Assembly: GCF_023347255.1 (NCBI RefSeq) | Contig: NZ_CP094466.1 | Location: 2,542,001-2,606,000, forward strand | DNA length: 64,000 bases | Source: Faecalibacterium sp. I4-3-84 | Lineage (GTDB): Bacteria > Bacillota > Clostridia > Oscillospirales > Ruminococcaceae | Direction of reading: 5' to 3' | Shown: positions 1 to 7,024 of the stretch, in pieces | Layout of the letters: each line of letters opens with the position of its first letter | Position numbering within the stretch: the stretch's first letter is position 1 | Made by a program: the position numbers and the translations under genes | The notes under the pieces: generated by a model | Told to the model about the DNA's origin: nothing | Seen by the model: only the letters and a program-made list of their open reading frames with translations | Database searches by the model: none

Positions 1-1
1 C

Positions 2-487
2 AACCACACCCGTGCCAATGAGGTCATGGAAGGCCGCGAGAAGCGCATCTTTGATGCTGTGGCAGATTATCGTGCCGGTAAGGACGTAGACCTGACCAAG
101 TTCTTCGGCGGTGTGCACGGCGAGTTCATCGTGGACGTTGCCATGAGCCTTGCCTTCGACCTGCGCAAGCGCTATCTGGTCATGGTGGAAAACAACGGTG
201 CTGTGGAGAACCTGCCCTCCGACGCCATGGTGGAGGTTCCCGCTTACATCACCGACCGCGGCCCGGAACCCGTGCGTGTGGGCGAGATTCCCACCTTCTA
301 CAAGGGTCTGATCGAGCAGCAGGAGGCTGTGGAGAAGCTGATCGTGGATGCTGCTGTGGAGCACTCCTACGAGAAGGCACTGATGGCCTTTACTCTGTCC
401 AAGACCGTGCCCAGCCTGCTGGTCGCCAAGAAGATCTTGGACGATATGATCGTTGCCAACAAGGCTTACTGGCCGGAGCTGCACTGA
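2..487 (+). CDS. 6-phospho-alpha-glucosidase-like GH4 enzyme, C-terminal part
   Basis: The window opens inside this gene; the reading frame is open from base 2 and ends at a stop at 485-487. The visible 161 residues resemble the C-terminal part of family 4 glycoside hydrolases (MalH/GlvA type), which cleave 6-phospho-alpha-glucosides after PTS uptake using NAD and a divalent metal. Supporting signs are the FFGGVHGEF stretch, the EVPAYITDRGPEPVRVG segment and the ANKAYWPELH ending. The catalytic N-terminal Rossmann part lies outside the window, so substrate choice cannot be judged. A strong terminator follows. Assignment is by family resemblance read by eye. Confidence 0.8.
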   Translation, partial: NHTRANEVMEGREKRIFDAVADYRAGKDVDLTKFFGGVHGEFIVDVAMSLAFDLRKRYLVMVENNGAVENLPSDAMVEVPAYITDRGPEPVRVGEIPTFYKGLIEQQEAVEKLIVDAAVEHSYEKALMAFTLSKTVPSLLVAKKILDDMIVANKAYWPELH

Positions 488-543
488 TAAGTACTTCGTC
501 AGCGGCTGATACCGGACAACTGAGCCCATAAAACATTGAACGT

Positions 544-585
544 CTCCCCGGCATTCCTTCCAAGAAGGATGCCGGGGAGTTTTTT
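544..585 (+). terminator. Rho-independent terminator of the GH4 gene
   Basis: A long GC-rich stem (CTCCCCGGCAT pairing with ATGCCGGGGAG, with a further CCTT/AAGG pairing toward the loop) is followed by a run of six T. It sits 57 bases after the GH4 stop codon. Confidence 0.9.
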
Positions 586-595
586 GCTGTCATAT

Positions 596-713
596 TTACA
601 GGTATCTGCAGTCATCATATACGAATATCCCGATATCTCCGCATTCAAGTTCTTCGCAGCGCTTTACCCATACGATCTGTCCGCTATGATAACGTGGCTC
701 TATACCATCCATA
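596..713 (-). pseudogene. Remnant of an S24/LexA-type repressor C-terminal domain
   Basis: Read on the minus strand, this stretch encodes a fragment with the pattern IEPRYHSGQIVWVKR followed by ECGDIGIFVYDD, which matches the self-cleavage domain of S24-family repressors (normally ..DSMEP..GDIVWV.. and ..GDIGIF..). It stops at 598-596 without the rest of the domain. Upstream, at about 713, it runs directly into the superoxide reductase coding sequence on the other strand. There is no start codon or HTH domain. It looks like debris from an older repressor or mobile element. Resemblance is by eye. Confidence 0.5.
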
Positions 714-1033
714 ACGCAGGCGTTCCGCTGGTCTGCTGCGGGGAGAAGATGAAAGAGCTGGTTCCCAATACGGTGGAAGCCAGCGGCGAGAAGCATCTGC
801 CGGTGGCAGAGCTTTCCGGCAGTCGTCTCACGGTCACAGTGGGCGCGGTGGAGCACCCCATGGCGGATGTTCACTATATTCAGTGGATTTTTGTGGAGAC
901 TGAGAACGGCGGGCAGATCCGCTATCTGAATCCGGGGCAGGCTCCCAACGTGGGGTTTGAACTGGGAAGTGAAAAGCCGGTGGCTGTTTACGCATACTGC
1001 AACCTGCATGGCCTTTGGATGACGAAACTCTGA
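686..1033 (+). CDS. Superoxide reductase (desulfoferrodoxin/neelaredoxin family), altered N-terminus
   Basis: From about residue 9 the protein follows the catalytic domain of superoxide reductases, which reduce superoxide to peroxide in anaerobes without releasing oxygen. The five iron ligands are visible: His in GEKHLP, His in VEHPM, His in VHYIQ, and Cys plus His in CNLHG. The usual N-terminal segment (MK.Y.C..CGN) is missing. Bases upstream of about 711 instead encode a repressor fragment on the opposite strand. The start at 686 is therefore only the best ATG available, and no good ribosome site precedes it. The gene may be a 5'-truncated remnant, although the catalytic core is intact. Confidence 0.7.
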   Translation: MITWLYTIHNAGVPLVCCGEKMKELVPNTVEASGEKHLPVAELSGSRLTVTVGAVEHPMADVHYIQWIFVETENGGQIRYLNPGQAPNVGFELGSEKPVAVYAYCNLHGLWMTKL

Positions 1034-1046
1034 TACAATCAATGCA

Positions 1047-1081
1047 AACAGGGAGTGATTTGATGTCACTCCCTGTTTTTT
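1047..1081 (+). terminator. Terminator after the superoxide reductase gene
   Basis: A perfect 11-bp stem (ACAGGGAGTGA / TCACTCCCTGT, 1048-1058 and 1066-1076) is followed by five T. Confidence 0.9.
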
Positions 1082-1364
1082 GATGAGAACTTTATGCGGT
1101 TCTTTTGGTTCGGAACTGTGTATAAATGGGATGGATACAGTGATGAAAACACTTGCTATAATATCGCCATGGCGCAAGTTTCAGTTGCGCAAGAGGGAAA
1201 ATTGCCTGAAATGCATTAAAGGCTGATAATACTCCGTGAGCTGCTCACAAGAGCAGCTCCATCGAGTCGCGGTCATTGTGCATTTTCAAGCTGAAAACAG
1301 GCCAGGACTTGGAAAAGGAGTCTCGGCCTGTTTGTGTTTTCGGCGCAAAGGAAAGGATTGAACA
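1082..1364 (+). promoter_or_regulatory. Upstream region of the small XRE gene: extended -10 promoter and hairpins
   Basis: This 283-base gap has no convincing gene. It contains an extended -10 box TTGCTATAAT at 1153-1162, a perfect 9-bp hairpin GAGCTGCTC-acaa-GAGCAGCTC at 1238-1259, and a larger inverted repeat (AACAGGCC ... GGCCTGTT) at about 1296-1335, just before the ribosome site of the next gene. The long leader with two hairpins suggests transcript-level control, but no known riboswitch class was recognised. Confidence 0.45.
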
Positions 1365-1664
1365 ATGCGATTTGATGCAAAAGAATTCGGCGGACGTATC
1401 CGCAATTTGCGGAAAAAGAAGGGGATTACACAGGAACAGTTGAGTATAATGCTGAACGTTAGTGCGAATCATCTTGCAAAAGTTGAAACGGGAAGCCGCT
1501 GCTGCTCGATTGAGTTGCTGCAGGATCTTTCGTCCTGCCTGAATGTCAGAACGGACTATCTGCTGAACGGAGATGCACCGCATAACAACCATCTGAGGGA
1601 AAGACTGACGTTTCTTGCACAGGAATTAGAAAAGATTACGGCGGACCTCCCGGTATGGGGATAG
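1365..1664 (+). CDS. Small XRE-family DNA-binding protein
   Basis: A 99-residue protein with a helix-turn-helix of the Cro/CI type at about residues 9-66 (KKKGITQEQLS..NVSANHLAKVETG). A ribosome site AAAGGA lies just upstream of the ATG. The short C-terminal helix shows no peptidase or ligand domain, so it is a simple transcription regulator. No operon partner is close: the next gene starts 85 bases later with its own possible -10 (TAGAAT at 1704-1709). Confidence 0.8.
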   Translation: MRFDAKEFGGRIRNLRKKKGITQEQLSIMLNVSANHLAKVETGSRCCSIELLQDLSSCLNVRTDYLLNGDAPHNNHLRERLTFLAQELEKITADLPVWG

Positions 1665-1749
1665 GAAAAGCAAAATCCTCTTTTTCAATGTCCAAAAGCG
1701 TGGTAGAATAGGTAAAAGATTCAGTATCTGAAAAACGGAGCGCGCAACA

Positions 1750-2211
1750 ATGAAGATTCTGGTCAGCGCCTGCCTGCTGGGCGAAAACTGCAAATACAGC
1801 GGCGGAAACAATTACAATCAGGCGGTCTGTGATTTTGCGCGGGGGCATCAGGTGGTTCCGGTCTGCCCGGAGGTGCTGGGCGGCCTGCCCACACCGCGGT
1901 GCCCGGCGGAAATCGTGCAGGGCGTTGTCACGAACAAAGAGGGCATCAATGTGGACCGGGAGTTCCGAGCGGGCGCAGCCAAGGCCCTTGCCATCGCAAA
2001 AGAAAATGGGGTGGAGCTTGCCATCCTGCAATCCCGCAGCCCCAGCTGCGGCGTGAAGGAAATTTACGATGGAACGTTTTCCGGGACAAAGATTCCCGGA
2101 CAGGGCGTTTTTGCCATGATGCTGATGGACGAAGGCGTCCGTGTTCTGGATGCCGGGGAATTGCCTAAAATTATCTTGAAAAATGAGGACGGAAAATGTC
2201 AATCAAACTGA
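1750..2211 (+). CDS. DUF523 family protein
   Basis: The 153-residue protein has the DUF523 hallmarks: the start KILVSACLLGENCKYSGG, the PVCPEVLGGLPTPR stretch and the ILQSRSPSCG motif, with conserved cysteines. The family is widespread in bacteria and its biochemical role is not established. Its 3' end overlaps the start of the next gene by 16 bases, which suggests co-translation with the HAD phosphatase. Confidence 0.85.
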   Translation: MKILVSACLLGENCKYSGGNNYNQAVCDFARGHQVVPVCPEVLGGLPTPRCPAEIVQGVVTNKEGINVDREFRAGAAKALAIAKENGVELAILQSRSPSCGVKEIYDGTFSGTKIPGQGVFAMMLMDEGVRVLDAGELPKIILKNEDGKCQSN

Positions 2212-2972
2212 TTTGCAGCGACATTGACGGTACGCTGCTGCAATACGGCAAAAAGGAACTGGAAGACGAGATCTTTGAGCAGATACGGGAGCTGCATCGG
2301 CGCGGCATTCTGTTTTGCCCGGCATCCGGCCGGCAGTATACCAGCCTGCGCAAGCTCTTTGCACCGGTGGCGGACTGCTGTGTGTTTCTCTGCGAAAACG
2401 GCGGCGTGATCTATAAGGACGAACAGTGCATCGCCAAGAATCCGATGCCGCGTGCATTGGCCGAAGAAATCGCCAACGACCTGTGGACCCGCAGCGACGG
2501 GCAGGGCGAAGTGATGCTCTCCGGTCAGAATACCGCCTACCTGATGGAGCGGGGTCTGGGAATGCTCAAGCGTATTCAGTTCATCGGGAACAACTATCAG
2601 ATCATTCATGCCCCGTCTGAGGTGCCGGAGGAGATCACAAAAGTATCGGTGTATCTGCACGAAGGCGTAGAATCTTACACGGAACGGTTTGTCCCACGAT
2701 GGAAAGAGGCGAACTGCGCTGTGGCAGGGCCGTACTGGATCGACACCACCTTTGCCAACAAGGGCATCGGTGTGCGCAGCATCTGCAAGACGCTGGACAT
2801 CGACCTTGCCGATGTGATGGCTTTTGGCGACAATTATAACGATGTGTCGATGCTGGACATTGTGGGTGTGCCCTACATTATGGATGGTGCCGCCGCACCG
2901 CTGCGGGAAAAGTACCCGAACCATACACCCCGCCCAGAGGATGTGCTGCGGGAGTTCTTGAAGCAAGCGTAA
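2196..2972 (+). CDS. HAD-superfamily Cof-type phosphatase
   Basis: A 258-residue cytoplasmic hydrolase of the Cof/IIB HAD group. The nucleophile motif DIDGT has Asp9 and Asp11, motif III Lys is near residue 189 (NKG), and motif IV GDNYND has Asp212 and Asp216. The large cap domain fits sugar-phosphate or small phosphometabolite hydrolysis, but the substrate cannot be told. Overlap with the DUF523 gene indicates one transcript. Confidence 0.9.
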   Translation: MSIKLICSDIDGTLLQYGKKELEDEIFEQIRELHRRGILFCPASGRQYTSLRKLFAPVADCCVFLCENGGVIYKDEQCIAKNPMPRALAEEIANDLWTRSDGQGEVMLSGQNTAYLMERGLGMLKRIQFIGNNYQIIHAPSEVPEEITKVSVYLHEGVESYTERFVPRWKEANCAVAGPYWIDTTFANKGIGVRSICKTLDIDLADVMAFGDNYNDVSMLDIVGVPYIMDGAAAPLREKYPNHTPRPEDVLREFLKQA

Positions 2973-2998
2973 ATTTGGAACGCGCACGTTCCAAATTT
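2971..2998 (+). repeat. Perfect 12-bp inverted repeat at the HAD gene stop codon
   Basis: AAATTTGGAACG, loop CGCA, CGTTCCAAATTT. The first arm includes the last two bases of the TAA stop codon. No T-run follows, so it is not a standard terminator; it could be an RNA 3'-end stabiliser or a protein site. Confidence 0.6.
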
Positions 2999-3059
2999 GA
3001 AATGATACGATACAAGCTGCACGGCTTTGCTGGAAGAACTGCGCTGACAGGAGAATTTT

Positions 3060-3647
3060 ATGACAGAGCGTTATTGTGAGGGTGAACGGTTTGCTGACCT
3101 GTCGTTCACCGAGGAGACTTTTGAGGACTGCGACTTTACCGATTGCGTATTTGCGGATTGCTCTTTTACCAAGTGCGAACTGGATCATACCACGCTGAAC
3201 GAGTGCAAATTCGTGCGGTGTGAGATCACAGGTCTGCGCAGTACCCATTCCTCGGTGCAGTCGCTGGATTTTGAGGACTGCCGCCTGAATGAAATCGAGT
3301 GGGCACCGCTGATGTCCAATGGTGCCTTCCCAGACCCCATTCACACGCTGAAAGAGTGCAGTCTGAAATATAACACCTTCACCGAAATGAACTTCAACCG
3401 CTTCGACTTTTCGGATGGCAACGAAATTGTCGGCTCAATGTTTGCCAAATGCGAGATGCAGCTGGCGAATTTCAAGGGCGCGGAACTTCACGAAACGGAA
3501 TTCTACCAGTGTGACCTGCGCAAGGCGGATTTCCGGGATGCCGCCGGTTATAGGGTGGACATTCTGGGCAGCCGCCTGAAGGATGCGAAATTTTCCCTGC
3601 CGGAAGCAGTGAATCTGCTGGCAGATTTGAAGATCAAGCTGTCATAA
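3060..3647 (+). CDS. Pentapeptide-repeat protein
   Basis: The 195-residue protein is built of pentapeptide repeats of the A(D/N)LXX type (for example CDFTDCVFADCSFTKCEL near the N-terminus and ANFKGAELHETEFYQCDLRKADF near the C-terminus), which fold as a right-handed quadrilateral beta-helix. Related proteins such as Qnr and MfpA mimic DNA and protect gyrase, but most family members have unknown roles, so resistance should not be assumed. The next gene follows after 12 bases, so the two are probably co-transcribed. Confidence 0.85.
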   Translation: MTERYCEGERFADLSFTEETFEDCDFTDCVFADCSFTKCELDHTTLNECKFVRCEITGLRSTHSSVQSLDFEDCRLNEIEWAPLMSNGAFPDPIHTLKECSLKYNTFTEMNFNRFDFSDGNEIVGSMFAKCEMQLANFKGAELHETEFYQCDLRKADFRDAAGYRVDILGSRLKDAKFSLPEAVNLLADLKIKLS

Positions 3648-3659
3648 GAAGGAGAGAAA

Positions 3660-4112
3660 ATGCGTCAACTCATCATTGCCCGAAAGGACCTGCAGATGTC
3701 TCCCGGTAAGCTGGCGGCGCAGTGCTGCCATGCTTCGCTGGCATTCCTCACCGACCCCATCGGCATGGGACAGGGCGTGGAACCCATTGAGAAAGACGGA
3801 GAAATTACCGGCTATCGGGCAGAAATCATGTTGGAGAAAGCAACCTATGAAGAATGGTTCGATGGCTCTTTTACCAAAACTATCTGCGGGGCAAAGAACC
3901 GCAATCAACTGCTGAAAGCAAAGACAATTGCCGAGGAATTGGGCCTTGTGGAAAACAAAGACTTCTTCCTTATCCGGGATGCCTGCCACACCGAGCTGGA
4001 ACCGGAAGAATTTGATGAAAACGGAGAGGGCATGACCCTGACCTGCATCGGTTTCCGCCCGCTGCCGGATGAAATTGCACATCAGATCAGCCATAAATTT
4101 CATTTGTATTGA
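3660..4112 (+). CDS. PTH2-type peptidyl-tRNA hydrolase-like protein
   Basis: The 150-residue protein begins RQLIIARKDLQMSPGKLAAQ and continues QCCHASLAFL, the conserved start of PTH2-fold peptidyl-tRNA hydrolases, which release peptides from tRNAs. It is longer than typical archaeal PTH2 (about 115-120 residues), with an insertion in the middle. The ribosome site GAAGGAG lies 5 bases before the ATG. It converges on the minus-strand DUF5131 gene with a 19-base gap. Confidence 0.8.
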   Translation: MRQLIIARKDLQMSPGKLAAQCCHASLAFLTDPIGMGQGVEPIEKDGEITGYRAEIMLEKATYEEWFDGSFTKTICGAKNRNQLLKAKTIAEELGLVENKDFFLIRDACHTELEPEEFDENGEGMTLTCIGFRPLPDEIAHQISHKFHLY

Positions 4113-4131
4113 TTCCTGGAACTCCTTTATT

Positions 4132-5013
4132 TTATAAGCATTTTCCGCAATCGCTGCAGCCGTTGCAGATCAACTTGCTGCCGCAGGTCTCGCAGTTTGC
4201 GCGGAAATGGGGCACATAGAGATCTTCCTGCGGGATGGGGTAGCCCCAGTCGTCCACGAGGTCAAAATGAATGGGCCTGCCCTGAAAATTCATGCCGGAT
4301 TTACAGGCCATTCGGCTTTGCAGCTGCTTGTTTGGCAGGTGGTAGCGCCTGCCGTCCTTGATGAACACGGTGCCGGTCTCGATAAAGCAGAAGGTCACGT
4401 TGGCATCCACGCATTCCTGCCGGAGAGACTTGACCCAATCAAAATTGCAGGGGCGGGCACCATCGTAGTTTTCGCCGCCGCAGATGACCTGCTCGATTTG
4501 CCCGGCGGTAAGGTACTGCCGGATGCTTACTGGCCCGATGAAGGGTGCGCACATGATGCCCTTGTGCTTGAAGGGCAGGTCAAACAGAATGGGAATGCGC
4601 TCATCGGCGCGGCGCTGATTTTCACAGGTGACGTTGAAAAAGATGTTGTCCCAACCGCTGCCCCAGTCCGGCGGCAGGCACTCCCGTACCCGCTGCGGCC
4701 GTTTGGTGAGCAGAAAAAACACCACATCGCTGCGTTGGCGCATGATGTCCCACGCCTCAACCCGCCACGGGTCGGCTTCTTCCAAGAAGAAATCCGAGGT
4801 CATGCAGACCCGGATCTGCTCACCACTCTGGATTTTGTAGTGTCCGGTGCGGTCTTTCTGGAGCGGATAGGAAAAGCCGCTTTTCGTTTTGTAAATCTCG
4901 GCTCCGTTCTGGTCCCGCATCCGGTCGAGAAAATACATGTAGCAGTTCTGGCAGCCCTCGCTGCACTTGACGCAGCCGTGCCATGGATTCCAGATGTCGT
5001 GCAGGAAGCTCAC
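4132..5013 (-). CDS. DUF5131 (phage Gp37/Gp68-like) family protein
   Basis: About 293 residues. The N-terminus carries IWNPWHGC and a CX3CX2C cluster (CSEGCQNC, residues 17-24), the pattern seen in DUF5131 and reminiscent of radical-SAM iron-sulfur sites. Later conserved segments include LTKRPQRV and FIGPVSI. The C-terminus is a cysteine cluster of zinc-ribbon type. The frame is open to 5400, but a promoter at 5032-5060 places transcription start near 5025, which favours the GTG at 5013 (RBS AAGAAG). The family's activity is not established. Confidence 0.8.
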   Translation of the reverse strand: MSFLHDIWNPWHGCVKCSEGCQNCYMYFLDRMRDQNGAEIYKTKSGFSYPLQKDRTGHYKIQSGEQIRVCMTSDFFLEEADPWRVEAWDIMRQRSDVVFFLLTKRPQRVRECLPPDWGSGWDNIFFNVTCENQRRADERIPILFDLPFKHKGIMCAPFIGPVSIRQYLTAGQIEQVICGGENYDGARPCNFDWVKSLRQECVDANVTFCFIETGTVFIKDGRRYHLPNKQLQSRMACKSGMNFQGRPIHFDLVDDWGYPIPQEDLYVPHFRANCETCGSKLICNGCSDCGKCL

Positions 5014-5031
5014 CTTCTTTCGATACCTATT

Positions 5032-5060
5032 ATTATAATAGCTGCGCGGACAGGAAACAA
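5032..5060 (-). promoter_or_regulatory. Promoter of the DUF5131 gene
   Basis: On the minus strand there is TTGTTT (5060-5055), a 17-base spacer and a perfect TATAAT (5037-5032). It decides the start of the DUF5131 gene, because transcripts would begin near 5025, downstream of the longer open frame. Confidence 0.6.
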
Positions 5061-5127
5061 GAGCACCCCTTGCACCGCCCCGCCGGATGTGATAGGATGA
5101 AGAAAACCATGTGAGGGAGGAACCACC

Positions 5128-6159
5128 ATGCCGTTTCTGATGATCCGCAATGACATCACCAAAGTGGCGGCGGATGCCATTGTCAACCCGGCCAACCGGA
5201 ACCTTTTGCAGGGCAGCGGCACCAGCCGTGCCATTTATCAGGCGGCAGGGGAGCAGGAGCTGACCGCCGCCTGCGAAGCCATCGGCCGTTGCGATTTGGG
5301 CAGAGCCGTGTGTACTCCGGCATTCGGTCTGCCCGCAAAATATATTTTCCATGCAGTCTGCCCAGCGTGGCACGGCGGCGGGTTCGGCGAAGCTGAACAA
5401 TTAGCCGGTGCATACCACTCCGCATTGGAATTAGCCGCAGAGTACCACTGCGAGAGCGTGGCCTTTCCGCTGCTGTCCAGCGGGAACTATGGCTACCCCA
5501 AAGAACAGGCCTTCCGCATTGCGGTGGACACCATCACGCAATACGTCATGGAGCACGACCTGACCGTGTATCTGGTGCTCTACGACCGGGACTCGCTGGC
5601 CGTGAGCCGGAAGCTGTTCGCCTCGGTGGAGGAGTACATTGACGACCACTATGTAGCACAGAACGATGAAAGCTACGGATTTGGCCGTCGGCGCAGGGAA
5701 TTGTCAGAGCGGCGGAGGCTTCTGGAAGAAGATGCCGCCGTGCCGATGCTAGGTGCAGTTCCGACACCCGCCGCGGCACCCAGGACAGCCCGCAGTCTGG
5801 AAAGCCTGATGGACAACCTTGGCGAGAGCTTCACCACCCGGCTGCTGCGGCTCATTGACGAGCGGGGGCTGAAAGACTCCACCGTGTACAAGCAGTCCAA
5901 CATTTCCCGGCAGCATTTCTCCAAAATTCAGTGCAATCGCGACTACAACCCCAAAAAGAAAACGGTGCTGGCCTTTGCGGTGGGGCTGCACCTGTCCGAA
6001 GATGAAACCATCGACCTGCTCAAGAGCGCGGGCTATGCCTTTTCGGATGGCTCCAAGCGGGACTGGATCGTGCGGTATTGCCTGGAACACAAAATCTATA
6101 ACATCAATCAGGTCAATACGCTATTGTTTGAATACGATCAGGAACAGCTGGGTGCGTGA
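5128..6159 (+). CDS. Macrodomain protein with C-terminal helical (HTH-like) domain
   Basis: Residues 1-170 form a macrodomain, which binds or hydrolyses ADP-ribose derivatives: DAIVNPAN at 16-23, the GSG loop at 29-31, and FPLLSSGNYGYP in the second ligand loop. Residues about 230-343 are a separate all-helical region containing STVYKQSNISRQHFSKI, which looks like a helix-turn-helix. The RBS GGGAGG precedes the ATG. A vWA protein and an ADP-ribosylglycohydrolase start follow on the same strand, so the group probably handles ADP-ribosylation or ADP-ribose signals. The C-terminal assignment is by pattern only. Confidence 0.85.
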   Translation: MPFLMIRNDITKVAADAIVNPANRNLLQGSGTSRAIYQAAGEQELTAACEAIGRCDLGRAVCTPAFGLPAKYIFHAVCPAWHGGGFGEAEQLAGAYHSALELAAEYHCESVAFPLLSSGNYGYPKEQAFRIAVDTITQYVMEHDLTVYLVLYDRDSLAVSRKLFASVEEYIDDHYVAQNDESYGFGRRRRELSERRRLLEEDAAVPMLGAVPTPAAAPRTARSLESLMDNLGESFTTRLLRLIDERGLKDSTVYKQSNISRQHFSKIQCNRDYNPKKKTVLAFAVGLHLSEDETIDLLKSAGYAFSDGSKRDWIVRYCLEHKIYNINQVNTLLFEYDQEQLGA

Positions 6160-6185
6160 TTTGTCGCCTGCCCGTTGACCTTTTG

Positions 6186-6242
6186 CCCTCCGGTTTGTGG
6201 TATCCTTTTGCCAACGAAAGCGATACACCACAAAACGGAGGG
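6186..6242 (+). repeat. Long imperfect inverted repeat upstream of the vWA gene
   Basis: CCCTCCGGTTTGTGGTATC at 6186-6204 is mirrored by GATACACCACAAAACGGAGG ending at 6242-6243. The match allows one substitution and a 2-base bulge, with a loop of about 20 bases. The 3' arm supplies the GGAGGG ribosome site of the vWA gene, so folding would hide that site. Confidence 0.65.
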
Positions 6243-6250
6243 CATTTATT

Positions 6251-6910
6251 ATGAAGAAAAATCTTACCGAGCTTGTTTTCATTCTGGACCGCAGCGGTTC
6301 CATGGGCGGGCTGGAGCAGGACACCATCGGCGGGTTCAATGCTATGCTGACCCGGCAGAAGGAGCAGGAGGGCGAGGCCAATGTGACCACGATCCTGTTC
6401 GACCATGAGGTGCAGCTGCTGCACGACCGTTTCCCGCTGAAGGCTGTTGCACCGCTGACGGAAAAGAACTACTACGTCCGGGGCTGCACGGCGCTGCTGG
6501 ATGCCATTGGTTATGGCATGGAAAAGATGGTGAATATTCAGCGCCATCTGCCGGAGGACGAGCGTGCCGAAAAGGTCATCTTTGTCATCACCACCGACGG
6601 ACTGGAAAACGCCAGCAAACGGTTTAGCTATGAGAAGATCCGCCGGATGATCGAGAGGGAAAAAGAGCAGTACGGCTGGGAGTTCCTGTTCCTCGGTGCC
6701 AACATGGACGCCGTGAAGGAAGCTGCCCGCTTCGGCATCTCGTCCGACCGGGCTGTGCGGTTCGAGAATGACGCACAGGGCGTGGCGGTCAACTACCACG
6801 TTGTCAGCGAGACGGTTTCCCGGATGCGGGAGGCACCCTGCTGCGCGGCCATCGGCGCAGAGTGGAAAGAACAAATCGAAGCTGATTTCCAGAAGCGGCA
6901 TCATAGATAA
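6251..6910 (+). CDS. von Willebrand factor A (vWA) domain protein
   Basis: A 219-residue single-domain vWA protein. The metal-ion-dependent adhesion site is complete: DRSGS at 13-17, Thr80 (RGCT) and Asp116 (TTDG). There is no signal peptide or membrane helix, so it is cytoplasmic. The ATG at 6251 follows the GGAGGG site with normal spacing. It sits between the macrodomain gene and the start of an ADP-ribosylglycohydrolase gene, which implies a shared role. Confidence 0.85.
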   Translation: MKKNLTELVFILDRSGSMGGLEQDTIGGFNAMLTRQKEQEGEANVTTILFDHEVQLLHDRFPLKAVAPLTEKNYYVRGCTALLDAIGYGMEKMVNIQRHLPEDERAEKVIFVITTDGLENASKRFSYEKIRRMIEREKEQYGWEFLFLGANMDAVKEAARFGISSDRAVRFENDAQGVAVNYHVVSETVSRMREAPCCAAIGAEWKEQIEADFQKRHHR

Positions 6911-6924
6911 GGGAGGAAACAGCC

Positions 6925-6978
6925 ATGTTAGGAGCAATCTTGGGTGACATCGTGGGCAGTCCCTATGAGTATGGCTAA
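6925..6978 (+). pseudogene. 5' stub of an ADP-ribosylglycohydrolase gene cut by prophage insertion
   Basis: After a strong GGGAGGAAA site, 17 codons read MLGAILGDIVGSPYEYG and then stop. This matches the N-terminus typical of ADP-ribosylglycohydrolase (DraG/ARH-type) proteins, which begin M.GAI.GDI.GS.YE and continue for about 260 residues. The stop lies 46 bases before the prophage integrase, which shows that integration split the gene. The remainder should lie beyond the right end of the prophage, outside this window. Confidence 0.75.
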
Positions 6979-6994
6979 ACAGGATAACTATAAG
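6950..6994. other. Probable left attachment site (attL) region
   Basis: Host coding sequence (GDIVGSPYEY) ends here and prophage sequence begins before the terminator at 6995. Serine integrases use short core sites of roughly 40-50 bp next to the integrase gene, which fits. The exact crossover dinucleotide cannot be set because attR is not in the window. Confidence 0.5.
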
Positions 6995-7024
6995 AAAGAG
7001 AGGACCGAAACGGCCCTCTCTTTT
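6995..7024 (-). terminator. Terminator between host operon and integrase
   Basis: AAAGAGAGG (6995-7003) pairs with CCTCTCTTT (7015-7023), with an inner CCG-aaa-CGG. The hairpin adjoins the integrase stop codon on the minus strand, and the plus strand also has T-rich sequence after it, so it may work in both directions. Confidence 0.75.

Noticed and set aside
4207-5100. 297-codon plus-strand frame opposite the DUF5131 gene
   Set aside because: Shadow; the minus strand carries the conserved cysteine motifs.
5014-5400. N-terminal extension of the DUF5131 frame to 5400
   Set aside because: It overlaps the divergent macrodomain gene, and the promoter at 5032-5060 lies inside it.
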